Below, piece after piece: positions 6,729-13,074 of a DNA stretch of 13,074 nucleotides; position 1 is the first letter of the stretch, and every line of letters begins with the position of its first letter. The notes under the pieces are model-generated. The model was not told where the DNA came from. It ran no database searches and saw only the letters and a list, made by a program, of their open reading frames with translations. Both the position numbers and the translations under genes were made by a program. The DNA lies in NCBI GenBank assembly GCA_964577195.1, contig CAZNYF010000083.1, positions 1-13,074 of the forward strand. The letters run 5' to 3'. The DNA is from HyVt-560 sp964577195 (lineage in GTDB: Bacteria; Pseudomonadota; Gammaproteobacteria; UWMA-0217).

Positions 6729-7493
6729 TCACGTATCACTCCATGTTTGTTGGCTGACTTCTTTCACCGTATCAAACATAAAATCCAGCGCTTTGTGCTG
6801 GGTGAAATTCTGTAGGCATTGCTGCCTGAATTCTTGTTCTGTTGCGCCTTCTTTGGCGCAGATAAATGCCCAGGGCAGTATCAGTGTGTCTTTAATCAAA
6901 TCGGCCACGTCAAACACTAATGCGCCGCGTCGGGTTTTGCCGTGCATGACGGCGAAGCCATGCGGGATACCGAGTACCCAGAGNNNNNNNNNNNNNNNNN
7001 NNNNNNNNNNNNNNNNNNNNNNNNNNNNNNNNNNNNNNNNNNNNNNNNNNNNNNNNNNNNNNNNNNNNNNNNNNNNNNNNNNNATGCGCCGTTGCTGAAA
7101 TTGTTTGGCGACGCTGAGGCGTTTTTGCGCGTCGAACCAGAAGGACATCCAGCCTTGTATGTATTCTGTGGGGCGGTATTCGCTTTGCGGGCTGAGCCAT
7201 TCGACTTCACTGGCGGCGATGAGTGGTGTGCCGCCGCTACCGCTAAAGCCGATGAGTACGCCTGCGGAGGCGAGCATTCTGACGGCTGCCTGGGTGATGG
7301 AGGTACCAGTACCCAGCAGGATGCAGGTGGTGTTGGCGATGGGGATGTTCCAGTATTGTTTTTCGACTTTTTCTTCAGTGAGATAAAGAACGCGGCCGTC
7401 TTTTTGCATGACACGGCATTTTTCCAGGTAGTAGATATTCGCCCGCTTGGAATGCAGGATAGCTTTTAGGTCTGTTAGTTGTTCCAATTTCAT
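6729..7493 (-). CDS. cas1: Cas1, type I-F integrase (interrupted by an assembly gap)
   Basis: The visible 136 N-terminal and 84 C-terminal residues match Cas1 of subtype I-F: LHSKRANIYYL, YWNIPIANTTCILLGTGTSI, PQSEYRPTEYIQGW, then GIPHGFAVMHGKTRRGALVFDVADLIKD. Cas1 integrates new spacers with Cas2-3. The active-site His (MHGKTRRG) and Asp (FDVADLIKD) are present; the catalytic Glu falls in the N run. From family length (about 325 residues) roughly 100 residues, near 300 bases, are missing, so the 100 N are a placeholder. The ATG at 7493 follows AAGGGA almost directly. A TTG two codons later (7487) would have better spacing, so the start is uncertain by two codons. No convincing promoter is visible in the 117 bases shared with the divergent DUF1415 gene. 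cas1 is more GC-rich than cas2-3. Confidence 0.92.
   Translation of the reverse strand: MKLEQLTDLKAILHSKRANIYYLEKCRVMQKDGRVLYLTEEKVEKQYWNIPIANTTCILLGTGTSITQAAVRMLASAGVLIGFSGSGGTPLIAASEVEWLSPQSEYRPTEYIQGWMSFWFDAQKRLSVAKQFQQRRXXXXXXXXXXXXXXXXXXXXXXXXXXXXXXXXXXLWVLGIPHGFAVMHGKTRRGALVFDVADLIKDTLILPWAFICAKEGATEQEFRQQCLQNFTQHKALDFMFDTVKEVSQQTWSDT
6984..7083. other. Assembly gap (100 N) inside cas1
   Basis: Exactly 100 N, a usual scaffold placeholder. Both sides read in the cas1 frame. Family length suggests about 300 bases are really missing here if the gene is intact; a larger insertion cannot be ruled out. Confidence 0.98.
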
Positions 7494-7610
7494 TCCCTTT
7501 TTTAGGGCTCACATTTTACTGTGATCACCTACAAGCCTCTGTGAAGTAGTTCCGTTATCGTGTTAAGAATCGTAAACTTAATCTTTTTTCAGCACAGACA
7601 GACTATAGAA

Positions 7611-8169
7611 ATGCTCAGTAATCAATCTATCATTGAAACCACCAGAAACTGGCTAGACAATTTTGTTATTGAGCATCAGTTATGCCCGTTCGCCAAAAAA
7701 GAGCGTGACCGCCAAAGTATTCGCTACACGGTCACGCCAGATGCCGGTCTGGCGTTGCAGCTTGAAGCCTTGATGCTGTCTTGCGAGCAACTAGATTCAG
7801 ATTCCAGCGTCGAAACATTGCTGCATATTTACCCCAATGGACTGATTGATTTTGATGATTATCTGGATTTTTTGGAACTTGCGACTGCATTAATGAACGA
7901 ACAAGGGTATGAGGGCATTTATCAACTCGCAAGCTTCCATCCTGATTACCAATTTCAGGGAGTGGATGCAGATGATGCGAGTCATTACACTAATCGCTCA
8001 CCTTTTCCCATGCTGCATTTACTCCGCGAAACGAGCCTTAAAAAAGCGCTGGCAAGTTACCCGCACCCGGAAGCGATTCCACAGCGTAATATCGACTACA
8101 CGCGTAAGCTGGGGTTGGTTAAATTGCAGAGAATTTTAGCTCAATGCGATAGCAGGTCGAAAACTGGCT
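7611..8169 (+). CDS. DUF1415 family protein, function unknown (3' end in gap)
   Basis: 186 residues are visible from the ATG at 7611 to the gap. The family pattern is clear: WLDNFVIEHQLCPFAKKERD near the N-terminus (about 12-31) and a block reading LASFHPDYQFQ, then DDASHYTNRSPFPMLHLLRE. These match DUF1415, a conserved bacterial family with no established activity. The conserved Cys in CPFAK and the His in SFHPDY are possible functional residues. I prefer the ATG at 7611 over a GTG at 7560 because homology begins just after it, although neither has a good ribosome binding site. The domain is nearly complete at the gap. An open frame continues across the N run to a stop at 8315, but whether that tail belongs to this gene cannot be decided. 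The gene is divergent from cas1 and upstream of acs. Confidence 0.8.
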
Positions 8170-8269
8170 NNNNNNNNNNNNNNNNNNNNNNNNNNNNNNN
8201 NNNNNNNNNNNNNNNNNNNNNNNNNNNNNNNNNNNNNNNNNNNNNNNNNNNNNNNNNNNNNNNNNNNNN
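8170..8269. other. Assembly gap (100 N) between DUF1415 and acs
   Basis: Exactly 100 N, a scaffold placeholder of unknown true length. It hides the end of the DUF1415 gene and probably the acs promoter, since only 56 bases remain between the gap and the acs ATG. Confidence 0.98.
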
Positions 8270-8325
8270 GAACAAGCAGAGTAAAACTATCATCCTAGAC
8301 CGCATAGACATTTAAGGAGAACCCC

Positions 8326-10284
8326 ATGAGCAAAAATATTGACTCCGTTTTACAAGAGACGCGTACCTTTGAGCCGCCCGCGTCATTTGCCAAACATGCT
8401 CATATCAATGCAGAGAAGCTGGCCGAGCTGCATACCGCAGCAGCGGCTGATCATGTGGGCTTTTGGGCAGATCTCGCAAAGGAAAAAATTGACTGGCAAA
8501 CACCCTTTACCACGGTTCTGGATGACTCCAATGCGCCGCACTATCGCTGGTTTACCGATGGCAAGCTGAATCTCTCCTACAATTGTCTGGATCGGCATCT
8601 GGAAAAACGCGGTGACAAAGCTGCGCTGATTTTTGAGGGTGAACAGGGCGATACCCGCACGCTCACTTATAAAGAATTACATGCCGATGTTTGCCGCTTT
8701 GCCAATGCGCTCAAGGCACAAGGTCTTGGCGTGGGTGATCGTGTCATTATCTATATGCCAATGACGCCGGAAGCGGTGATTGCGATGCAGGCTTGCGCGC
8801 GCATCGGGGCGATACATTCCGTAGTATTTGGTGGCTTTTCGGCTCAAGCAATGAGCGACCGAATAAAAGATGCCGGAGCAAAAATGGTGATCACCGCTGA
8901 CGGCGCACATCGCGGCGGCAAGATTGTCGAACTCAAGCAGGCAACGGATGATGCGGTTGCCGATGGCTGCGAGAGTATTGAAAAAATCATCGTCCTGCAA
9001 CGCACTCAACATGACATCAATATGCAGGATGGTCGCGATATCTGGTGGCACGATGCAGTCAGAGATCAGGCCGATCAATGTGAGCCTGAGTGGGTCGATT
9101 CGGAGCACCCTTTATTTTTGCTCTATACCTCTGGCTCTACTGGCAAACCTAAAGGTATCCAGCATTCGACCGGTGGCTATCTGCTTAATGCGATTATCAC
9201 CAACCAGTGGGTTTTTGACATGCAGGATGAGGATGTCTTTTGGTGTACCGCCGATGTCGGCTGGATTACCGGGCACACCTATGTTGCATTTGGCCCGCTA
9301 GCGATTGGTGCAACCGAGGTCATCTATGAAGGCGCTCCCACGTATCCTGATGGCGGGCGTTTCTGGAAAATTTGCGAAGATCATGGCGTGACTATTTTCT
9401 ACACTGCGCCCACTGCGATTCGCGCGTTGATGCGTCTCGGTGATGAGATTCCCAACAGCTATGATCTTTCAAAATTACGCCTGCTCGGCACCGTCGGCGA
9501 GCCAATCAACCCCGAAGCCTGGATGTGGTATCACCGCGTCATTGGCCATGAGAAATGCCCGATTGTAGACACCTGGTGGCAAACCGAAACCGGCGCTCAC
9601 ATGATCGCTCCGCTGCCCGGCGCAACCACCCTCAAGCCAGGCTCTTGCACCCACCCACTACCCGGCATCGACATGGATATTGTCGATGAACAAGGCAATA
9701 GCGTCCCCGACAATGCGGGTGGCTATCTGGTCATTAAAAAACCCTGGCCTTCCATGCTGCGTACCATTTGGGGCGATGATCAACGCTATATTGATACCTA
9801 CTGGCCAATGTTCGATGGTAAATACTATCTCGCCGGTGACAGCGCTCGTCGCGATGAAGATGGTTGCTTCTGGATCATGGGACGCATCGACGATGTCTTA
9901 AATGTGTCTGGACACCGACTTGGCACGATGGAAGTAGAATCTGCATTAGTGGCTCATGAACGTGTTGCCGAAGCGGCTGTAGTCGGCAAAAAACATGAAA
10001 TTAAAGGTGAAGCAATTGTTGCCTTTGTTATTTGCAAGGGAGATCGCCCTGTCGGCGACGAAGCTAAAGCGATGGTTGCTGAATTACGCGACTGGGTTGC
10101 TAAAGAAATTGGCGCTATCGCCAAACCAGACGATATTCGATTTTCCGAAGGCTTACCTAAAACTCGCTCCGGGAAAATTATGCGCCGATTACTAAGAAAT
10201 ATTGCCAACGATGAAGAAATTACCCAGGATATTTCTACCCTGGAAAATGAGGCGGTTGTTGAGCAGCTACAGGGGAAGGCATAA
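8326..10284 (+). CDS. acs: Acetyl-CoA synthetase (acetate-CoA ligase, AMP-forming)
   Basis: This 652-residue, ANL-superfamily enzyme converts acetate, ATP and CoA to acetyl-CoA via acetyl-AMP in the cytoplasm, feeding acetate into central metabolism. Landmarks are the phosphate-binding loop YTSGSTGKPKG (267-277), the adenylate-binding motif WWQTETG (417-423), YLAGDSARRDEDG (501-513), the hinge region GRIDDVLNVSGHRLG (519-533) and the C-terminal catalytic Lys K617 in PKTRSGK. In this family that Lys is needed for adenylation and is the regulatory acetylation site. The tryptophan W416/W417 region typical of acetate-sized pockets is present. Length equals that of E. coli Acs. The ATG at 8326 has a strong AAGGAGA five bases upstream. 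It is probably monocistronic or co-transcribed with DUF1415; the gap hides which. A hairpin follows the stop. Confidence 0.97.
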   Translation: MSKNIDSVLQETRTFEPPASFAKHAHINAEKLAELHTAAAADHVGFWADLAKEKIDWQTPFTTVLDDSNAPHYRWFTDGKLNLSYNCLDRHLEKRGDKAALIFEGEQGDTRTLTYKELHADVCRFANALKAQGLGVGDRVIIYMPMTPEAVIAMQACARIGAIHSVVFGGFSAQAMSDRIKDAGAKMVITADGAHRGGKIVELKQATDDAVADGCESIEKIIVLQRTQHDINMQDGRDIWWHDAVRDQADQCEPEWVDSEHPLFLLYTSGSTGKPKGIQHSTGGYLLNAIITNQWVFDMQDEDVFWCTADVGWITGHTYVAFGPLAIGATEVIYEGAPTYPDGGRFWKICEDHGVTIFYTAPTAIRALMRLGDEIPNSYDLSKLRLLGTVGEPINPEAWMWYHRVIGHEKCPIVDTWWQTETGAHMIAPLPGATTLKPGSCTHPLPGIDMDIVDEQGNSVPDNAGGYLVIKKPWPSMLRTIWGDDQRYIDTYWPMFDGKYYLAGDSARRDEDGCFWIMGRIDDVLNVSGHRLGTMEVESALVAHERVAEAAVVGKKHEIKGEAIVAFVICKGDRPVGDEAKAMVAELRDWVAKEIGAIAKPDDIRFSEGLPKTRSGKIMRRLLRNIANDEEITQDISTLENEAVVEQLQGKA

Positions 10285-10308
10285 ATTTTCTTAACGCCAA
10301 AGCAAATA

Positions 10309-10337
10309 AAAAGCGCCTTGCCGTAGGGTGCGCTTTT
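10309..10337. terminator. Candidate transcription terminator after acs
   Basis: AAAAGCGC (10309-10316) and GCGCTTTT (10330-10337) are a perfect 8-bp inverted repeat around 13 bases, 25 bases past the acs stop. It has an A-tract on one side and a T-tract on the other, so it could stop acs and also transcription from the opposite strand. The T run is only four bases and is part of the stem, so efficiency is uncertain. Confidence 0.5.
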
Positions 10338-10379
10338 ACGCCCGACCAAATAACTAAATCGGGGTATTTATTGCTTTGA

Positions 10380-10395
10380 AAATAAGCGCTTATTT
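10380..10395 (-). terminator. 16-bp perfect palindrome at the sulfotransferase stop
   Basis: AAATAAGCGCTTATTT reads the same on both strands and contains the TAA stop of the minus-strand sulfotransferase gene. It could fold as a six-pair hairpin with a GCGC loop at the end of that transcript. There is no long T run, so it is a weak terminator candidate; it may equally be a protein-binding palindrome or chance. Confidence 0.3.
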
Positions 10396-11343
10396 CAACA
10401 GCTCTGTATCAATTTGATTGCAACGCAGCGCCACGCGTTTTTCCCACGGCTTAATATTGAGCCGCTGAGATAACCACGAAGCTACGACGAGAGGCAAGCC
10501 GTAAACTCTAATACGCGACAATTTCACCAGCCACTTGCTTTGAAGGTTTAATCTTTTCCCGCGCAGCGGTGTCATCGGGATTTTTGAAAGCCTGGAGGCG
10601 GCGTATCCTTTAACACTTAATCGATTACCTATTTTTGCTTCTACCTGTTGAATCTCTTTAGGTGATGCTTTTTTACGCCACTGATAAGCCAGACTAGCCT
10701 TAGGTAAATCGTAGCTGGTTTTTTCTGCGTAAGAAAACATTGCCGGATCATATTTTATGCCGATAAAGTTACACAACTCAGTGAGACATGAAACCGGATT
10801 GGTCACAAGCGATTCAAAATGTAATTCAATTTGAGATTCTGGCGCGAGCACTAAACTCAGGTCATCCCAAACTTGTTCAGCTTCAATCCATCTATCCACT
10901 CCCGCAAAAGTATTACCTGCCCAGTTCATTGCGACACAGGAACGCGCAACATCGCGAGGATCGCGGATTAAATGTATAAATTTAGCATCCGGCCAGATTT
11001 TTAATAACCGATCAAAATCACGATGGACTGTCGCGCCGACAAACTGCTTTCCGCTTTTGTTTTGCCATTGCTGTAAAAAGCTCTTAACAAGCTGCGGATA
11101 ACTCAAAGCAGGGTCAATGGATAAATCAGATGCTTGAAATATACGATCTGTTTCAAGGCGTTCGATATAGTCAGGTACCTGAGGAAATTTTCCATCGTGC
11201 ATTTGATCAATGGAGAACTCAAACTCAAAATGGAATGCCAGCTCAGGATGGTGATCCAGCATTAAACGCAACAGGGTTGTACCCGAGCGTTCTGCACCAA
11301 CGAGAAAAAATGGCTGGGTTTCAAGCAGTTTTGTTGTAGTCAT
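10390..11343 (-). CDS. Sulfotransferase family protein (PAPS-dependent type)
   Basis: This 317-residue protein has the two nucleotide-binding blocks of the sulfotransferase fold. The 5'-phosphosulfate loop is GAERSGTTLL (16-25), and the 3'-phosphate motif is IHLIRDPRDVARS (123-135). LHFESLVTNP (174-183) matches a further conserved family segment. Members move a sulfo group from PAPS to a hydroxyl or amine on a sugar, lipid or small molecule; the acceptor cannot be told from sequence. No signal peptide is seen, though residues 279-290 form a short hydrophobic patch, so it is probably cytoplasmic. The ATG at 11343 has AAGG seven bases upstream. Both neighbours are unrelated genes (acs, chrA), so context gives no substrate. 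It is convergent with acs. Confidence 0.87.
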   Translation of the reverse strand: MTTTKLLETQPFFLVGAERSGTTLLRLMLDHHPELAFHFEFEFSIDQMHDGKFPQVPDYIERLETDRIFQASDLSIDPALSYPQLVKSFLQQWQNKSGKQFVGATVHRDFDRLLKIWPDAKFIHLIRDPRDVARSCVAMNWAGNTFAGVDRWIEAEQVWDDLSLVLAPESQIELHFESLVTNPVSCLTELCNFIGIKYDPAMFSYAEKTSYDLPKASLAYQWRKKASPKEIQQVEAKIGNRLSVKGYAASRLSKIPMTPLRGKRLNLQSKWLVKLSRIRVYGLPLVVASWLSQRLNIKPWEKRVALRCNQIDTELLK

Positions 11344-11636
11344 TTGGTTGCCTTATTATATTATCCTTATGGCATTCCAACTGAAAACAGCAATCCAGAT
11401 TCCTTTCGTTTCTACTAATTTCAGTTGACTACAAGTTGAGGAGAAAACCAGGTATTTTCAACCGTTCAATTTGACGCCATAAAATTATTTCATTCTATTT
11501 AGAATCAGTGCCGTAACACAGATTAACGGTACGACCTGATACTTACTACTTAGGAACAATATCATAACAAATAGTTCGGAATAAGATTTTTACCCTCGCT
11601 GCACGCGCACTCGTACAGATTAAGCTGTAGGGCTGG
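11344..11636. other. Intergenic region between chrA and the sulfotransferase gene
   Basis: These 293 AT-rich bases hold no convincing gene. A TATAAT on the minus strand (11360-11355) lies too close to the sulfotransferase start to be a normal promoter, because transcription would begin past its ribosome binding site. A short hairpin (TACAG 11614-11618, CTGTA 11625-11629) follows the chrA stop but has no T run. I see no repeat array, tRNA or riboswitch fold. Confidence 0.5.
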
Positions 11637-12980
11637 TTACATCGCCAGGGAATATGCCAGACCTACAACTGCAGATACTGCGATCACCCAGACAATGCCA
11701 ATCTTGTATTTAAACAACGCAATAAACGCGGCCACCCCCATCAATGCAGCAAACCATTCAAATTTGCCGTCAAAGCCTTGCGGCCACAGCACATGAAAAG
11801 CAAAGAACACTGCCAGATTCAAAATCACACCGACCACAGCGGCGGTGATTCCGGTTAGCGGCGCGGTAAACTTCACGTCATTGCGAGTCGCTTCAACTGC
11901 TGGCCCACCCAGTAAAATAAACAGAAAGGATGGCAAAAAGGTAAATATTGTCGCGATAGTCGCACCCGCTGCGCCCGCCAGCAATAATGATTCTGGACCA
12001 AATATTTCCTTACTCCAGCCGCCTACAAAACCGACAAATGCAACCACCATAATCAGCGGGCCAGGCGTGGTTTCGCCCAGCGCCAAACCATCTATCATCT
12101 GCGTGCCGGTGAGCCAGCCATACTGATCCACACCGCCCTGATATACATATGGCAGCACTGCATAAGCTCCACCAAAAGTCACCAGAGCCGCCTTGGTAAA
12201 AAACCAGCTCATTTGTGTGAGCGTGCCTTCCCAGCCAAATTTCATCATTAAGCCAGCCATGATGACAGCCGCAATTGAGATACCGACTAAAGCGAAAGTA
12301 ATAAACCGGCTCCACTTGAATTTTGCATGTTCGGGAATCGGCGTGTCATCGTCGATTAAAGCTGGCCCGTAGGTTTCTTTTGAACTGCCATGATGACCTC
12401 CAGCACGAAACATCTCGGGCGCAAAACGTGAGCCAATCAAACCAACAATACCCGCCACCAAAACGATATATGGAAAGGGAATGTGGAAAACAAAGATGGC
12501 AATAAATGCTGCAATTGCCATTCCTCGTAATACATTATTGGGTAATGCCCGCGAACCAATTCGATACGCTGCAAACACCACAATCGCCGTCACTGCCGGT
12601 TTGATGCCATATAAAATCCCCGCAACGGCTGTCAAATCTCCATAACTTAAATAGACCCAGGTCAGCGTAATCAGAATAAACAACGAGGGCAGAACAAACA
12701 GAACACCCGCAGCGATGCCGCCCCAAACGCCATGCATCAACCAGCCAATATAGGTCGCCAACTGTTGCGCCTCAGGCCCTGGTAATACCATCGTATAATT
12801 GAGCGCATGCAAAAAACGATGCTCGGAAATCCAGCGACGCTTCTCTACCAGCTCCTGATGCATCATGCTGATCTGACCGGCCGGCCCGCCAAAACTGATA
12901 AAACCCAGCTTCAACCAATACTTCACAGTCTCCATGAAAGAGACCGCTTCGGGTCGCGGCTTTTCTGCATTGGTTGGCAC
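11637..12980 (-). CDS. chrA: Chromate transporter, ChrA (CHR) family
   Basis: This 447-residue, very hydrophobic inner-membrane protein is built from two related CHR domains. Domain 1 (about 15-190) has the signatures SFGGPAGQI (29-37) and LPGPEAQQLA (66-75). Domain 2 (about 255-445) has TFGGAYAVLPY (268-278) and GETTPGPL (302-309). A hydrophilic, His- and acid-containing linker (about 190-225) joins them. Roughly ten membrane segments can be seen. Family members export chromate and give chromate resistance, but many chromosomal copies have not been tested. The start is GTG at 12980, supported by AAGG seven bases upstream; the nearby ATG at 12970 is out of frame. No chrB-type regulator is visible in the window. 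Confidence 0.93.
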   Translation of the reverse strand: MPTNAEKPRPEAVSFMETVKYWLKLGFISFGGPAGQISMMHQELVEKRRWISEHRFLHALNYTMVLPGPEAQQLATYIGWLMHGVWGGIAAGVLFVLPSLFILITLTWVYLSYGDLTAVAGILYGIKPAVTAIVVFAAYRIGSRALPNNVLRGMAIAAFIAIFVFHIPFPYIVLVAGIVGLIGSRFAPEMFRAGGHHGSSKETYGPALIDDDTPIPEHAKFKWSRFITFALVGISIAAVIMAGLMMKFGWEGTLTQMSWFFTKAALVTFGGAYAVLPYVYQGGVDQYGWLTGTQMIDGLALGETTPGPLIMVVAFVGFVGGWSKEIFGPESLLLAGAAGATIATIFTFLPSFLFILLGGPAVEATRNDVKFTAPLTGITAAVVGVILNLAVFFAFHVLWPQGFDGKFEWFAALMGVAAFIALFKYKIGIVWVIAVSAVVGLAYSLAM

Positions 12981-13074
12981 GGCGTCACCTTAGAGATTTT
13001 TAATTAGTGGCGAACTATATGCCGGTAAAAATAAGTTTGCACGAAAAACGTCCTGGTTCCCTGAGGTACAATAC

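Noticed and set aside
5860..6732. A 290-codon minus-strand open frame antisense to vapB2 and vapC2
   Set aside because: It is opposite two clear TA genes. Its translation shows no known domain and has the uneven composition of an antisense shadow.
1..7493. CRISPR repeat array within the cas region
   Set aside because: I found no series of 28-base repeats of the I-F type anywhere in the window. The array is probably beyond the left edge, past cas6f.
7494..7610. CRP-like site (TGTGATCACC) and possible promoters between cas1 and DUF1415
   Set aside because: The two half-sites do not have the required 6-base spacing, and no -35/-10 pair is convincing on either strand.
11614..11629. Hairpin TACAG/CTGTA as a chrA terminator
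   Set aside because: It has only five pairs and no T run after it; not enough for a terminator call.

Overview
The window looks like chromosomal DNA of a gammaproteobacterium. The reasons are a subtype I-F (Csy) CRISPR-Cas operon, an acetyl-CoA synthetase of exactly the E. coli length (652 residues), a DUF1415 gene and a two-domain ChrA. No marker fixes the genus. There are two runs of exactly 100 N (6984-7083 and 8170-8269), so this is a scaffolded draft. Both gaps lie inside or at the end of genes.

Bases 1-7493 hold most of a type I-F CRISPR-Cas locus on the minus strand, in transcription order cas1, cas2-3, csy1 (cas8f), csy2 (cas5f, cut by the left edge). csy3, cas6f and the repeat array are not in view and would be expected beyond base 1. 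The operon is interrupted. Between cas1 and cas2-3, which are normally adjacent, lie two complete type II toxin-antitoxin pairs on the plus strand. The first is a ribbon-helix-helix type VapB with a PIN-domain VapC (5405-5981). The second is an AbrB-type VapB with a second PIN-domain VapC (6092-6726). vapB1 is divergent from cas2-3 across 99 bases. vapC2 is convergent with cas1 with only 2 bases between their stop codons. Each module has an inverted repeat around a TATACT -10 element, and the ribosome binding site and start codon of cas2-3 lie in a separate perfect 9-bp inverted repeat.

Bases 7494-10284 carry a DUF1415 gene of unknown function (plus strand, running into the second gap) and acs, which makes acetyl-CoA from acetate. 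A hairpin-rich convergent region follows (10285-10395). On the minus strand are then a PAPS-dependent-type sulfotransferase (10390-11343) and a chromate transporter chrA (11637-12980), separated by 293 bases with no recognisable gene.

The point of most interest is the double VapBC cassette inside the I-F operon. Transcription from cas1 towards cas2-3 would be antisense to both toxins, and vapBC read-through would be antisense to cas1. The two VapB regulators may also act on DNA that includes the cas2-3 upstream region. This arrangement could make loss or silencing of the cas locus costly, or could let the TA modules tune CRISPR expression. That functional link is inference; only the gene order and the repeats are seen directly.
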